From the NCBI GenBank assembly GCA_016742255.1, contig JACVCB010000028.1, positions 1-50,179 on the forward strand: DNA of 50,179 bases, read 5' to 3'. A program made the translations under genes and the position numbers. Below, in pieces: positions 1 through 9,429 of this stretch; position 1 is the stretch's first letter, and the number at the start of each line of letters is the position of its first letter. Origin of the DNA: Leptospira sp. Lineage in GTDB: Bacteria > Spirochaetota > Leptospiria > Leptospirales > Leptospiraceae. The notes beneath the pieces are model-generated. The model worked only from the letters and a program-made list of their open reading frames with translations. It was not told the origin of the DNA and did no database searches.

Positions 1-208
1 ATTCGGGGCAGTGGCTTGGTTTTGTAAAAATTACTTGCCAACGTTTGAAACCTTGGAACTCTTTTCTTCCTTTTTCATAACAGTAATATAAAATTCGGTC
101 AGCGAGTGTGGTATAAAAACTAGCAAGTGCACCACCAAACAAAAACAAGATGGTGACTGTGGAAAGTTTCCAAAGAAAAAACCAATTTGTATCTTCGAAA
201 AAGTCCAC
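1..208 (-). CDS. Prepilin peptidase, N-terminal part (runs off the window)
   Basis: Reading leftwards from a possible GTG at 208 gives an open frame to the window edge. It encodes a hydrophobic segment with GGALASFYTTLADRI, then an amphipathic stretch and the motif KPSHCPE. This matches the start of type IV prepilin peptidases: a first membrane helix with a conserved G-x-x-x-A-S-F-like pattern, followed by a cytosolic loop whose cysteine motif begins SHCPxC. The enzyme cleaves and N-methylates prepilin-type leader peptides in the inner membrane. Only about 69 residues are visible and the catalytic aspartates lie outside. The start is uncertain because no clear ribosome binding site is seen and the same frame stays open upstream into the aminotransferase gene, which ends 26 bases before the chosen start. 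Confidence 0.7.
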   Translation of the reverse strand, partial: MDFFEDTNWFFLWKLSTVTILFLFGGALASFYTTLADRILYYCYEKGRKEFQGFKRWQVIFTKPSHCPE

Positions 209-234
209 AGTGAATGCCGAATCCAGTAACAGAA

Positions 235-1332
235 TTATGATTCTTTTGCCAATTCTTGTAAGGCTTTCATCCCCCGTTTGAGTGTATCCCATTCGGTGGC
301 AAAAGAAAGTCTCACATAGTTTTTGGAATCGCAGAAGATAAACCCAGGAACAAGGATTAAATCTTTTTTCACAGCACGTTTGATGAACTCCTCATCTTCA
401 CAAGGCACTTGGAAAAAAGAATAAAAGGCTCCTCCCGATTTTTGAATAGGGTAATGGTCTTTTAAAGATTCGTATACAAAATCACGTTTTTCTTTATAAT
501 CTTGAATATAAGTGCTCATGTCGGTTTTTAAAGCTTCGATTCCTGCCCACTGTGTGATGGATGGCGCACAAACAACAGTATATTGCTGTAAGGTGGTAAG
601 TGCCTTGATGACTTTGTCTTCGGCAAGGATGGTTGCAAGTCTAAGCCCTGTCATATTATAGGTTTTGGAAAAGCCAGTGAGAGTGATGGTTTTTTCATAC
701 TCACTTCCGATGGAAAAAAACTTCCCATCATAATCGAAAAGTTCATAAATTTCATCACTGATGAGGTATGCTCCCGTGTTTTCCGCTAAATTGGCAAGAG
801 CCCGGAGTTGTTCTTTGGATAAAACCTTTCCTGTTGGGTTCGATGGATTGGAAAAGATGATGAGTTTGAATTTTCGGTTTTTTAGTGCCTCAACATCATT
901 TGGAGTAAAGTTTTCGGAAAGAGGGGCAACCTTTCCTCCGTAAAACTTAAGCATGGCAGGATACATTAAAAAATAAGGAGAGATCACGAGGCACTCGTCG
1001 CCTTCGTTCACAAGAGCATTAAACAATAAAAAGAGTGCTGAAGAAATCCCCGAGGTCACAAGGATTCTGTCTTCATGGGCATACTTCATATGATTTTGGG
1101 TTCTGTATTTTTCGGCCATGGCCGTTTTTAATTCTGGAATCCCCGCGGTAAGAGTGTAAGAAGTTTTTCCTTCGATAGCAGCTTTATTCATCGCTTCAAT
1201 GATGTTAGGTGGGGAAGGAAAGTGAGGTTGTCCGATACTCAAATTGATCGGGTTTTGGATGCTCCTTGCAAGTTCAAAGGCTTTTCGGATGGGGGAGGAG
1301 TCGATCCCATTCATTCTATTGGCAAATTCCAT
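235..1332 (-). CDS. Class I/II PLP-dependent aminotransferase (aspartate aminotransferase-like)
   Basis: The protein of about 365 residues has the fold type I aminotransferase pattern: an N-terminal INLSIGQPHFPSP segment, the NPSNPTGKVL substrate/PLP region, the SDEIYELF aspartate region, and LTGFSKTYNMTGLRLA with the Schiff-base lysine in SKTYN. It should transfer amino groups between amino acids and 2-oxoacids in the cytoplasm; the substrate cannot be read from sequence. The open frame extends upstream to 1518, but that part would overlap the divergent gene and has no family-like sequence, so I use the ATG at 1332 (MEFANRMNG); ATG at 1314 is an alternative. No strong ribosome binding site decides between them. 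It is followed by the prepilin peptidase on the same strand. Confidence 0.88.
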   Translation of the reverse strand: MEFANRMNGIDSSPIRKAFELARSIQNPINLSIGQPHFPSPPNIIEAMNKAAIEGKTSYTLTAGIPELKTAMAEKYRTQNHMKYAHEDRILVTSGISSALFLLFNALVNEGDECLVISPYFLMYPAMLKFYGGKVAPLSENFTPNDVEALKNRKFKLIIFSNPSNPTGKVLSKEQLRALANLAENTGAYLISDEIYELFDYDGKFFSIGSEYEKTITLTGFSKTYNMTGLRLATILAEDKVIKALTTLQQYTVVCAPSITQWAGIEALKTDMSTYIQDYKEKRDFVYESLKDHYPIQKSGGAFYSFFQVPCEDEEFIKRAVKKDLILVPGFIFCDSKNYVRLSFATEWDTLKRGMKALQELAKES

Positions 1333-1413
1333 GGAATCATCATGGTTTTTTGGGGAGGTACGGGTCAATAGAATTTGGTTTACACCCTGGAATTGAGTAG
1401 AAATCTGAAGGAT

Positions 1414-4400
1414 ATGGAATTTGTAACCATCGCCGATGTGAAAGTGCCGGTTCTCCCGCACTCCGAAAAATTTCCCGTTTTCCCTTCTAGCCTTGTTGAA
1501 ACTGACTCGGTGAAACAAACCTTACAAAAAATCCTTTACCCCATGCTCGAAGGTATGCCAGTCCTCCTTGTCGGAGATGCTGGTGTTGGAAAAAATGCTT
1601 TAATCTATTATATCAATTCGCTTCGGAAACAACCGACACTTCGGTTCAGTTTTAATGAGGACACACTCCCAGAAGATTTGATTGGATCGTATCGTATCCT
1701 TCTCGATGGGAAGGGTTTTACTTGGTCGAACGGTCCACTTACCAATGCTCTTTCCGAGGGTTTAAGTTTTGTGGCCGATGAGATGAACCTCTGTGCACCA
1801 AACATCATCAAACGATTTTCCTCTGTCTATGAATCCAATTACCTCGACTTACTCGAGGGTAGTGGGGAACGAGTCAAAGGCAAAACGGGTTTTTGGTTTA
1901 TTGGAACCCAAAACCCAAGTGAAGGATTTGAAGGTCGTAAACCCTTACCCTTCGATATTACCAAACATTTTGCAGTTGTTTATGTTGATCCGTATACTCC
2001 CGATGAGATGTTTTATATCTTAAAAAAACTCTATCCCATGTTATCGGAAGAGGTTCTAAAACAAATCATTCGCATCAGTATCGAATCGGAAAAACGAATT
2101 AAATCTGGTGAAGTTGGAAAAGGGGATTTAGAAAAATACCATTTTAATTTACGTACGCTCCAAAAGTATTGCAACCGATTGGTATTATTTGGTGCAAAAG
2201 ACAAAACGGTTTCGGTTCGCGAAGCCTTGTATCTCTTTGAGGAACCATTCCGTAAAAAAGAAGACCGTGACAAACAAAGAGAACTCATTGAATCGGAGTT
2301 TGGTGGTGCCGTAAAACTCGTTCCTACCAAAGGGTATGTACAAGGATCTACCATCTTCTGGAATGACAAAGAAATCAAAACTTGGGACGAAACAAAAACG
2401 ATCTCCCTTCTTTCCAAATACCCTACACCAGAACCCATCCTTCATTTCCTGGACCAAGTGTTTACCGCCATCCAAGCAAAAGAAAACATCCTTATCGAAT
2501 ACAGAGAAGACCAGGACCCACAAGAATTTTTACCTCTCTTTACAGAACTCACAGGCATCCAAATTGAATCCGTGATGTTATCCAAAGGGATGCATACTTC
2601 GGATGTGGTGGGTGCCTTAAAACCAACAGAAGAAGGAAATATTGAAAGTGTTACTTGGGTTGATGGACCACTAACGCGTGCTATCCGAAATGGCCATATC
2701 ATCCTTATCTCTGGTCTAGAATCGGCAGGGGCAGAACTTGTTGAAAAAATGAATATGTTAACGGATGATGCAAGGTCTCTTACTCTGCCACCAGAGTCTG
2801 GAGAATACCTTCCAGTCAAACTGACAGAAACCTCTGTGGTTTTTGGGATGAAGTCCTTTCGTGGTTCTAAGTCTGTGACAACGATCTCTCGTGCCTTCCG
2901 TAACCGTTTTACACCGATTTTATTTCCTGAGTTGGAAGATGTAAAAGTCTTAGAAGAAATTTTGGAATTCTTTTTACCAGAAGGGGTGTTACCTAGATCT
3001 CTTGCACGGTTTCACCTCAAAGCAAAGGAACTTTCGGAAAAACGTACGATTGGTTCGGCAAACCTTATGCCTTACCGATTTGGGATCGCAAACCTTCTCA
3101 AATGGAAAAACCATATCTATCGTTACAACCAAACCGATGTAAAAGACATTGCCATTCGGGGTGGAAAAATATATTACACGAACCAAATTGCCGATCCTAA
3201 GGAACGAAAGGAACTGGAACGTCTGTTAGAGGGTTATCTTTCAGGTGTGGAAGTGGTCTCAACACTCTTCGAGGAAATCGAAGAGAAAAAAAAAACATTT
3301 ACCGTTGAGTCAGGGCTAAATCGTAAAAATTGGTGGGATCCTGAACTTCACAAACGGGATCCCCTCACTGGTGTTGCTAAAAAATTAAACTCTGGTGAAG
3401 AAACCAAACGGGGAATTGAGATCAATACACCCGAAACTGGTGGCGGTACCAAAGAAGGACCTGATGCTTGGTATGGCCAGGACACACAGGGAAACCAAGG
3501 CCAAGGAGAACCACAAGGTGGTGGTGGCGCTTGGGGTTACCGCACCGAAGAACTCTATAAACAATTCTTAAAAAAACGCCGTCTGCTTTGGGATTATTCC
3601 ATCATGGTGGGTCTCGAAGAATTTAAATCGGTGTTTGGAAAAGAGCTCGAAGAAGTCGAACTCAACCTAGAGCAACTCTTTGATCCTGAAATTGACATCC
3701 ACCGCATGTACAAAAACGAAGGTTCAAGAGTGGACGCAAGGAAGTACATTTCTTACAAAAGTGGACGAGGTGATACCAAAATCTTCGATAAAACCACCAT
3801 CGAAAAAAATGATGAAAAGCTGAAAGGGGTAGAGGTCACCTTCCTTGTTTCCAAATGTAGAAGGATCTTTAACTTTGAGTATTCGATTGCGATGTTATCT
3901 GCCCTACTTGTGAGTTTGCATATTCTAAATGAACATGATATCAAAACAAGTGTTCATACCTTCTGTGATATCAAAAACTCAAAAGACACTGTGGATATTT
4001 TTAATCTGAAATCAGCAGAAGAAGACTACACCCCCGAGAAGGAAGAGGAAGTATTCAGTGCCCTTTGTAAAAATTGGCAAGGGGACAGTATCCCTGAATT
4101 CCAAGTCCTTTCGAATTGTGAACGTTATTTTTCACCAGATGCCCAAACCAAAATCATAGTCATCCTATCTGACTTCCGAGGCCAGAGGGCAAAGACCTAC
4201 ATTGAGGACGAACTCGCTTCTTTTGACACGAGAAAAATGAAAGAAGCTGTACTGAAAAACGAAGAGAAAAATTATGTATTTTTAGGGGTAGGACTTGGTT
4301 CTCGTTACATTGCAGAACATGTGTTCCACGACTCGCTTCAGATTACGGCTGACAATTTTTATTCGATGCCAAATCTCATTGGGGCAGAAATTGCAAGGCT

Positions 4401-4431
4401 TGTCCAAATCCACCATTCCTTAAGACAATAA
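1414..4431 (+). CDS. Midasin-like AAA ATPase with C-terminal vWA-like domain
   Basis: About 1005 residues. The first module is a dynein/midasin-type AAA_5 ATPase: Walker A GDAGVGKN at residues 54-61 and Walker B VADEMN with D122-E123. A second module of similar layout starts near residue 340 ([10 protein letters not shown], then [13 protein letters not shown]) but has lost the GxxGxGK loop and the DE pair. A Gly/Glu-rich linker ([21 protein letters not shown]) leads to a C-terminal region resembling a von Willebrand A domain. There the MIDAS DxSxS position reads VSKCR, while a later VILSDFRG resembles the MIDAS Asp loop. AAA+vWA proteins of this type usually remodel or insert metals into partner complexes; no partner is evident here. 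The open frame begins at a TTG (1375), but ATG 1414 is the likelier start. First gene of the run with smpB, der and plsY. Confidence 0.8.
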   Translation: MEFVTIADVKVPVLPHSEKFPVFPSSLVETDSVKQTLQKILYPMLEGMPVLLVGDAGVGKNALIYYINSLRKQPTLRFSFNEDTLPEDLIGSYRILLDGKGFTWSNGPLTNALSEGLSFVADEMNLCAPNIIKRFSSVYESNYLDLLEGSGERVKGKTGFWFIGTQNPSEGFEGRKPLPFDITKHFAVVYVDPYTPDEMFYILKKLYPMLSEEVLKQIIRISIESEKRIKSGEVGKGDLEKYHFNLRTLQKYCNRLVLFGAKDKTVSVREALYLFEEPFRKKEDRDKQRELIESEFGGAVKLVPTKGYVQGSTIFWNDKEIKTWDETKTISLLSKYPTPEPILHFLDQVFTAIQAKENILIEYREDQDPQEFLPLFTELTGIQIESVMLSKGMHTSDVVGALKPTEEGNIESVTWVDGPLTRAIRNGHIILISGLESAGAELVEKMNMLTDDARSLTLPPESGEYLPVKLTETSVVFGMKSFRGSKSVTTISRAFRNRFTPILFPELEDVKVLEEILEFFLPEGVLPRSLARFHLKAKELSEKRTIGSANLMPYRFGIANLLKWKNHIYRYNQTDVKDIAIRGGKIYYTNQIADPKERKELERLLEGYLSGVEVVSTLFEEIEEKKKTFTVESGLNRKNWWDPELHKRDPLTGVAKKLNSGEETKRGIEINTPETGGGTKEGPDAWYGQDTQGNQGQGEPQGGGGAWGYRTEELYKQFLKKRRLLWDYSIMVGLEEFKSVFGKELEEVELNLEQLFDPEIDIHRMYKNEGSRVDARKYISYKSGRGDTKIFDKTTIEKNDEKLKGVEVTFLVSKCRRIFNFEYSIAMLSALLVSLHILNEHDIKTSVHTFCDIKNSKDTVDIFNLKSAEEDYTPEKEEEVFSALCKNWQGDSIPEFQVLSNCERYFSPDAQTKIIVILSDFRGQRAKTYIEDELASFDTRKMKEAVLKNEEKNYVFLGVGLGSRYIAEHVFHDSLQITADNFYSMPNLIGAEIARLVQIHHSLRQ

Positions 4432-4436
4432 TCCAT

Positions 4437-4925
4437 ATGGGCAAAACCAAAAAAGACGATAAACCACGCGGAACCGATCCTTTAATTAACAAAAAGGCAA
4501 AGTTCAATTTCGAACTGCTAGATTCGTTCGAAGCTGGTGTTGTTCTCACAGGATCTGAGGTAAAATCCCTAAGAGAAAAAAAGGGAAACCTTACTGATTG
4601 TTTTGCCAAAGTGAGAAATGGGGAAGTATTCTTAGAAAACTTTCAAATCCCTCCTTACAAAAACGGAGGTTATGCGAACCACCCTGAGATTCGCCCACGA
4701 AAACTCCTCCTCAAAGCAAAAGAAATTGAAAAGATAGACCGTTCCATCAAAGAGAAGGGGCTTGTGCTTGTTGCCACACGTTGTTTCTTTAAGAACAACC
4801 GTTTGGTGAAGATTGACGTCGCTTTAGCCAAACCAAAAAAATTATATGACAAACGTGACGATATCCAAAAGAAGGAAGCCAAAATCGATATGGAAAGAGC
4901 CATGAAGGAACATTTACGCAAATGA
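4437..4925 (+). CDS. smpB: SsrA-binding protein SmpB
   Basis: The 162-residue protein has the complete SmpB layout: a short basic N-terminus, [35 protein letters not shown], the [11 protein letters not shown] loop, the [10 protein letters not shown] helix, and a basic C-terminal tail ([15 protein letters not shown]) that folds in the ribosome A-site and mRNA channel. SmpB delivers tmRNA to stalled ribosomes in trans-translation. It starts 5 bases after the AAA/vWA gene and has no strong ribosome binding site of its own, so it is probably translationally coupled to it. Its stop overlaps the der start (ATGA). The tmRNA gene itself was not seen in this window. Confidence 0.96.
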   Translation: MGKTKKDDKPRGTDPLINKKAKFNFELLDSFEAGVVLTGSEVKSLREKKGNLTDCFAKVRNGEVFLENFQIPPYKNGGYANHPEIRPRKLLLKAKEIEKIDRSIKEKGLVLVATRCFFKNNRLVKIDVALAKPKKLYDKRDDIQKKEAKIDMERAMKEHLRK

Positions 4926-6274
4926 AGGGACTTCCCGTTGTTACCATAGTCGGTAGACAAAATGTGGGGAAATCCACATTATTTAATGCCATACTCCGAG
5001 CACAAAGTGCCATTACTGAAAACACAGCAGGTGTTACACGTGACGTTTTGCAAAAAACAGTCGAACGTTCTGAGTTTAAAATTCCATTTACCTTGTCTGA
5101 TACACCAGGACTTGATATTGAGAACATCGATGAAATCTCAAAAGAAATCATCGAAATAGCTTTTGAACATTTGCGTAATTCCGATCTTATCTTACATGTC
5201 ATTGATCACAAAGACTTACGAAAATATGATCACAAACTCATCGATCTTTTCAAAAAAGATGAAATTCTTAAAAGTAAAAATGTACTTACCCTTATCAACA
5301 AAGTGGATACCGAACAAGATGAATATGATCTGGAACCATTTTACATACTGGGGTTAAACGAACTGCTTCCGATCTCTGCCCTTGGGCGCCGCAATTTTGA
5401 TTTACTCTACCAAAAAATTAATTTTTTCCTACCAGACAAAATTAAAACCCAAGAAGACCCGTATTGCAAAATTGCCATCATCGGGAAACCAAACTCTGGT
5501 AAGTCGTCTCTTCTCAATACATTTCTTGGTTACAAACGAGCAGTGGTGAGTGATGTTCCTGGCACCACAAGGGATTCAGTATCTGATCAGTTTTACTTCC
5601 AAAACCATAAATTGGAAATCATCGATACAGCAGGGATCCGAAGGAAATCCAAAACAGGCGAAAGTTTAGAATTTTATTCGTATAAAAGAACCTTACATAG
5701 TTTAGGTGAAGCTGATGTGGTCGTACTTCTCGTAGATGCCATGAAAGGCCTTGGTGAATTTGATAAAAAAATCTTCGGGGAAATCCAAGAACTGGGAAAA
5801 CCCATGATCGTTGCGGTGAACAAATGGGACCTAGTCCCTGAAAAAGAATCCAATTCCTGGAAACACTACAAAGACCGAATGGAAGGAAAACTTTCCATAC
5901 TCAAAGAACGCCCGCTCCTCTCTCTTTCTGCTAAGGAAAAACTCCGCACCCACAAACTCTTAGAAGAAGTGGTTTCCCTCTTTGAAAAGTCCCAAAAAAA
6001 GCTCACGACTCGCCAATTAAATGACTGGTTAAGCAAGTGGGGGGGAAAAAATAAGGTACAGAAGGCATCGAACCGACCTCCGAAGGTGTATTACGCCACC
6101 CAGGTCTCGCAGATCCCTTTTAAAATATTGTTCTTCGTGAACGACACAAAACTCTTTCCCTCAAATATTTTGAGTTTCTACCGAAAGAGTATAGTAAAGG
6201 AATTTGGACTCGACGGCCTTGCGGTTGAGATCGAACTCCGTAACAGAAACGAAGGAAAGGAGGGCAGGGAATGA
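4922..6274 (+). CDS. der: GTPase Der (EngA), ribosome assembly
   Basis: Two GTPase domains in tandem followed by a C-terminal KH-like domain define Der. The first P-loop is GRQNVGKST (residues 11-19) with DTPGLD as switch II and NKVD as the base-binding motif. The second P-loop is GKPNSGKSS (from residue 188) with [17 protein letters not shown] and NKWD. The C-terminus ([20 protein letters not shown]) is typical of the KH-like domain. Length 450 is normal. Der acts in maturation of the 50S ribosomal subunit. The start overlaps smpB by 4 bases and the stop overlaps plsY by 4 bases, which points to one transcript with coupled translation. Confidence 0.97.
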   Translation: MKGLPVVTIVGRQNVGKSTLFNAILRAQSAITENTAGVTRDVLQKTVERSEFKIPFTLSDTPGLDIENIDEISKEIIEIAFEHLRNSDLILHVIDHKDLRKYDHKLIDLFKKDEILKSKNVLTLINKVDTEQDEYDLEPFYILGLNELLPISALGRRNFDLLYQKINFFLPDKIKTQEDPYCKIAIIGKPNSGKSSLLNTFLGYKRAVVSDVPGTTRDSVSDQFYFQNHKLEIIDTAGIRRKSKTGESLEFYSYKRTLHSLGEADVVVLLVDAMKGLGEFDKKIFGEIQELGKPMIVAVNKWDLVPEKESNSWKHYKDRMEGKLSILKERPLLSLSAKEKLRTHKLLEEVVSLFEKSQKKLTTRQLNDWLSKWGGKNKVQKASNRPPKVYYATQVSQIPFKILFFVNDTKLFPSNILSFYRKSIVKEFGLDGLAVEIELRNRNEGKEGRE

Positions 6275-6891
6275 TTCTTGCCGCAATCCTATTCAGTTAC
6301 CTTTTTGGTGGCATTCCGGTGGGGTTTATCCTTGCCAAACAAGTGCGAGGGATTGATATCCGTGAGCACGGTAGCCGAAATATCGGTGCCACAAATGTAG
6401 GCCGAGTGATTGGTTGGAAGTATGGATTTTTAGCTCTGCTTCTCGATGCTCTGAAAGGTGCCATCCCCGTCATCTCTGCCTCTTACATTGATTCCCCTTA
6501 TTCTCTTACAACAACGGAAATCCTACTCGGTTCCGTCGCTATCCTTGGACATACCTTCACGCCCTTTCTTCACTTTCGAGGTGGAAAAGGTGTCGCAACT
6601 GCCCTTGGGGTGTACATGACCCTAGTTCCCATTGTGACAGTTTGTGCAATTGTGATCTTTTTGATTGTCTATAAAATCTCTGGATTTGTTTCCTTAGGGT
6701 CTATTCTGGCAACACTTTCCATGCCTCTTTGGTATTTTGGTTCTTCCAAGGTATTACCTAGTGCCGACTACCAGCCGATCATCTTTTTTGTGTTAGTTGC
6801 TACTTTTTTTCTCATCACTTATTCCCATCGGGAGAATATCAAACGTCTCATTTCAGGAAAGGAACTGAGAGCTTCTCAAGATGCAAAATGA
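6271..6891 (+). CDS. plsY: Acyl-phosphate:glycerol-3-phosphate acyltransferase PlsY
   Basis: A 206-residue multi-spanning membrane protein with the PlsY signature loops: GGIPVGFILAK at the start, REHGSRNIGATNVGR, HFRGGKGVATALGV and the C-terminal SHRENIKRL. PlsY transfers an acyl chain from acyl-phosphate to glycerol-3-phosphate, the first acylation step of phospholipid synthesis, at the inner membrane. The ATG overlaps the der stop, and the TGA lies inside the start of the next gene. Length and motif order are normal for the family. Confidence 0.96.
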   Translation: MILAAILFSYLFGGIPVGFILAKQVRGIDIREHGSRNIGATNVGRVIGWKYGFLALLLDALKGAIPVISASYIDSPYSLTTTEILLGSVAILGHTFTPFLHFRGGKGVATALGVYMTLVPIVTVCAIVIFLIVYKISGFVSLGSILATLSMPLWYFGSSKVLPSADYQPIIFFVLVATFFLITYSHRENIKRLISGKELRASQDAK

Positions 6892-7510
6892 AAGGGAATC
6901 CACACTCTCGCAGAAAGAAAAACTCTTTCTCATTACCAAGTTTGTAGAAGACCATCCAGAAGCAGAAATCCAAGACTTTTACAAATGGTTGTATTATGGT
7001 GAGTTTGGAATGGATGAATCCACTCTCCTCATGACCGGAAAACTTTCGATTCCAGAGTTACACTTAGTCCTTAGCGAAATCAAAAAAGAAGAAGAAGCGA
7101 ATGTAGAATCAGAATTTGTTTGGGAACCTGTTGGTCTTGCGGCAAGGTATGTAAAAGTATACCTCACGAAGTACTACCATATGGATTGTCCAGTCAAACG
7201 GATTGTCAATTTACTCGAACGTTCTCCTGCCTTTCGTGGGGCTCGGATGAGTTTTAAACTGGATTGGAATTTATTAAAAGAAACTGTCCTGGAACTTCGA
7301 CCGGAACTCACTCGGCGTGATTTTATTAATTTTGAAGAGCGTATCAATTTCCACCAATTACCAGCTCTACCACATACAGATGGTTATGCGGAAAAAAATC
7401 CTTTTGCCTACCGAGTGGTTTCTCAAAAATTATTTTTCGATTATTTTCCTGAGTTTGAAGACAATGCCGTCTTTCATCCTTTTTCCGGAAACGAATCCAT
7501 CATCGGATAA
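6881..7510 (+). CDS. Conserved protein of unknown function
   Basis: I do not recognise a family. The 209-residue protein is soluble, without signal peptide or membrane helix, charged and rich in aromatic residues. The N-terminal half is helical (KEKLFLITKFVEDHPEAE, DFYKWLYYGEFG); the C-terminal half holds RRDFINFEERINF and YFPEF. The first 11 bases overlap plsY, so it is very likely the last gene of the smpB-der-plsY transcript. The last 37 bases overlap the end of the convergent DUF115 gene. Its position suggests a role in envelope lipid or translation-related housekeeping, but nothing in the sequence proves this. Confidence 0.75.
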   Translation: MQNERESTLSQKEKLFLITKFVEDHPEAEIQDFYKWLYYGEFGMDESTLLMTGKLSIPELHLVLSEIKKEEEANVESEFVWEPVGLAARYVKVYLTKYYHMDCPVKRIVNLLERSPAFRGARMSFKLDWNLLKETVLELRPELTRRDFINFEERINFHQLPALPHTDGYAEKNPFAYRVVSQKLFFDYFPEFEDNAVFHPFSGNESIIG

Positions 7511-8835
7511 AGACTTCGTTTTAAATACCGGATCTCCTTTCGGATGGACTGGATTAGAATCTGGTTTTTTCGTTTTGGATCTAAATCTTTGTGGCGTAAC
7601 AAATAAATTTCTGTTTTGCGGATGAGTCTCCGTAAATAGGATTCACTTTGCATCCAAATCCAAACTTCCGAATCTTGGAAGGACGATGCAGAAGATTCAC
7701 TTTCAAATGCATTCAGTTTGGATTCGATGAAGGTTAGATCTGTTTTGATCTTTCGAAAAAGTGCCTCGCCACTATTGTGTATGGTTCCATGTGAGGTGAT
7801 TCCTTTTTGGGTACCTCCTTTTTTCTGGCCATTTACTTTTCCCGACCAAATGGAAAACTCACGCCAAGGGTAATTGTGATTGGGAATTAGGCTTAACTTA
7901 TCTTTCGCGGCCTTGGGAGAAAGGGAGGGGATCCCTTCCATCTTTGCCCCGTCTTCATTTACATTCCAAAGTGACATTTCTTGTACGCTTGTGGCGGACT
8001 CTTCAAACCAGTGACAGTACAAATCGAGAACATAATCCGTTAATACCTCGCCTCCACTACAAGAAGGAACGTAACGAGTTTCGCGTTTCCGGATGATGAC
8101 TTCATTGATCCGTTCGAGGCTATTTTTGCGACTAACTTGCGTTAACCATTTTTCATTATGATGGGTACCTGTGGAATGGATTTCACGTCCTGAATACGCA
8201 AGGTCCTGGCCAAGAAAGTAGACACTGCCAAATCCCATAAAACGTAACATATCAAAGGCAGTTGTGGCCACAGACCCACCTGATTGGATATCACCCACAT
8301 CATGGAATACATGTTCAGCGAGTTCCCCACCAGCTGTGACTTCCCTGACAAGGGATCCTTCTGCATCCACTTGGTATTTTGCAGTCACCGAATGGACAAC
8401 GGATGTAAACATTGGTTCTCGGAGAAGGGTCGGGGAACTCACTAGGTCGGCAAAAAGGGGAATGTCTCCGAGGGACTCACCCATAAAATGAAAAAAGGAA
8501 TTGGTTTGGGCATCGAGTGTGACCACTCCATCTGCTTTGATTCCCGCTTTGATGAGAACTTTGAGTGAGGTATCGCAAGACAGAACAAATACTTTGTCTC
8601 TTACTTCTTGTAACCAAGATAGGTTCTTTCGTAAACTAGGACCAGCTGATACGAGTACGGCGGTGAGTCCTTTAAACTTGTCACGAAGTTTGGAGATTGG
8701 GAATTTGACTGGAGGATTTTTTTCGGCATGAACAAGATTAAACACACTGTTTTTAATCCATAACCTTTCAAACTCAAACTTGGTGAGTAGGTCACTCATC
8801 TTGGCTGAAAATACAGTTTGGGTTTTGTCTTCCAA
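7474..8835 (-). CDS. DUF115/MptE-like protein, C-terminal fragment (split gene)
   Basis: This part holds the DUF115 (6-hydroxymethylpterin diphosphokinase MptE-like, also in Maf flagellin-modification proteins) core: TAVLVSAGPSLRKN, LSCDTSLKVLIKAGIKADGVV, SGGSVATTAFDMLRFMG and FLGQDLAYSG. It is in the same frame as the fragment at 8842-9351, separated only by a TAA at 8842-8844 and two sense codons. No credible ribosome binding site lies before the TTG at 8835 or the first ATG at 8799 (MSDLL). The two pieces together (about 625 residues) make a full-length family member, so this is either a pseudogene, a readthrough product or a real split. The C-terminal 100 residues (FRKIKTDLTFIESKLNAFE and on) look like a helical tail. 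Confidence 0.75.
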   Translation of the reverse strand: MEDKTQTVFSAKMSDLLTKFEFERLWIKNSVFNLVHAEKNPPVKFPISKLRDKFKGLTAVLVSAGPSLRKNLSWLQEVRDKVFVLSCDTSLKVLIKAGIKADGVVTLDAQTNSFFHFMGESLGDIPLFADLVSSPTLLREPMFTSVVHSVTAKYQVDAEGSLVREVTAGGELAEHVFHDVGDIQSGGSVATTAFDMLRFMGFGSVYFLGQDLAYSGREIHSTGTHHNEKWLTQVSRKNSLERINEVIIRKRETRYVPSCSGGEVLTDYVLDLYCHWFEESATSVQEMSLWNVNEDGAKMEGIPSLSPKAAKDKLSLIPNHNYPWREFSIWSGKVNGQKKGGTQKGITSHGTIHNSGEALFRKIKTDLTFIESKLNAFESESSASSFQDSEVWIWMQSESYLRRLIRKTEIYLLRHKDLDPKRKNQILIQSIRKEIRYLKRSLYPMMDSFPEKG

Positions 8836-8841
8836 TTCTTT

Positions 8842-9351
8842 TTAACTGGGATTTCGGTTTGTGTCTTTTGGTTTCCGAATGATTTTAAGTCCACTCACTC
8901 GTTCAATGGGAAGGGATTCTAAGTAATTGAAAAAAAGCGGATAAAAGAGTTCTCCCGAAAACAAATGCCTTCCCGGCACTTGTAAAATGGATTTAAGAAT
9001 TGGATCCCATAAAATGGGAACCAGTGTTTCGTCCTCTCCCACAAAAATTAAGATCTGGCCTGGGTTTAATTTTTCACTGACACTTGTTAGGAGGTGAGGA
9101 TTTCCAAGTCCAAATAAGATCACTACATCAGTTTGTTTTAAAGAATAGGTGTCCAAGAGTCGTGTGGCTTGTGTTAGGGGAGAGAAGGAAGAAGAGAGTG
9201 GGTTCCCATCTAATGAGACATAATATTCCCCATCTTTCTTCGCTCTGTGTAATTCCCAGTTTTGAACAGACTGAAAGTTTTTGAAATAATTTTGTAAGTA
9301 TGGCTTCCGTTCAAAAATTTCACTGGAAATCGGATCGATCATTTGGGACAT
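8842..9351 (-). CDS. DUF115/MptE-like protein, N-terminal fragment (split gene)
   Basis: 169 residues resembling the N-terminal domain of DUF115/Maf-type proteins: EYYVSLDGNPLSSSFSPLTQA is the typical 'GnPLhS..dP..EA' region and VVILFGLGNPHLLTSV the following Rossmann-like strand. The frame ends at TAA (8842-8844) and then reads straight on into the DUF115 core at 8835 without a shift. The start is given at ATG 9351; ATG 9342 (MIDPIS) is an alternative, and neither has a clear Shine-Dalgarno. It is divergent from smc across a gap of 78 bases. Confidence 0.7.
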   Translation of the reverse strand: MSQMIDPISSEIFERKPYLQNYFKNFQSVQNWELHRAKKDGEYYVSLDGNPLSSSFSPLTQATRLLDTYSLKQTDVVILFGLGNPHLLTSVSEKLNPGQILIFVGEDETLVPILWDPILKSILQVPGRHLFSGELFYPLFFNYLESLPIERVSGLKIIRKPKDTNRNPS

Positions 9352-9429
9352 AATACTATCTAAGGTTTTTTCTTATGTCTCTCAAGACCTGTCAACTGGG
9401 AAACAAGGAAATCAAACGGCAAAACAGAT

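Noticed and set aside
2442..2819. 125-residue minus-strand frame inside the AAA/vWA gene
   Set aside because: Antisense shadow of a long conserved gene, without start signals.
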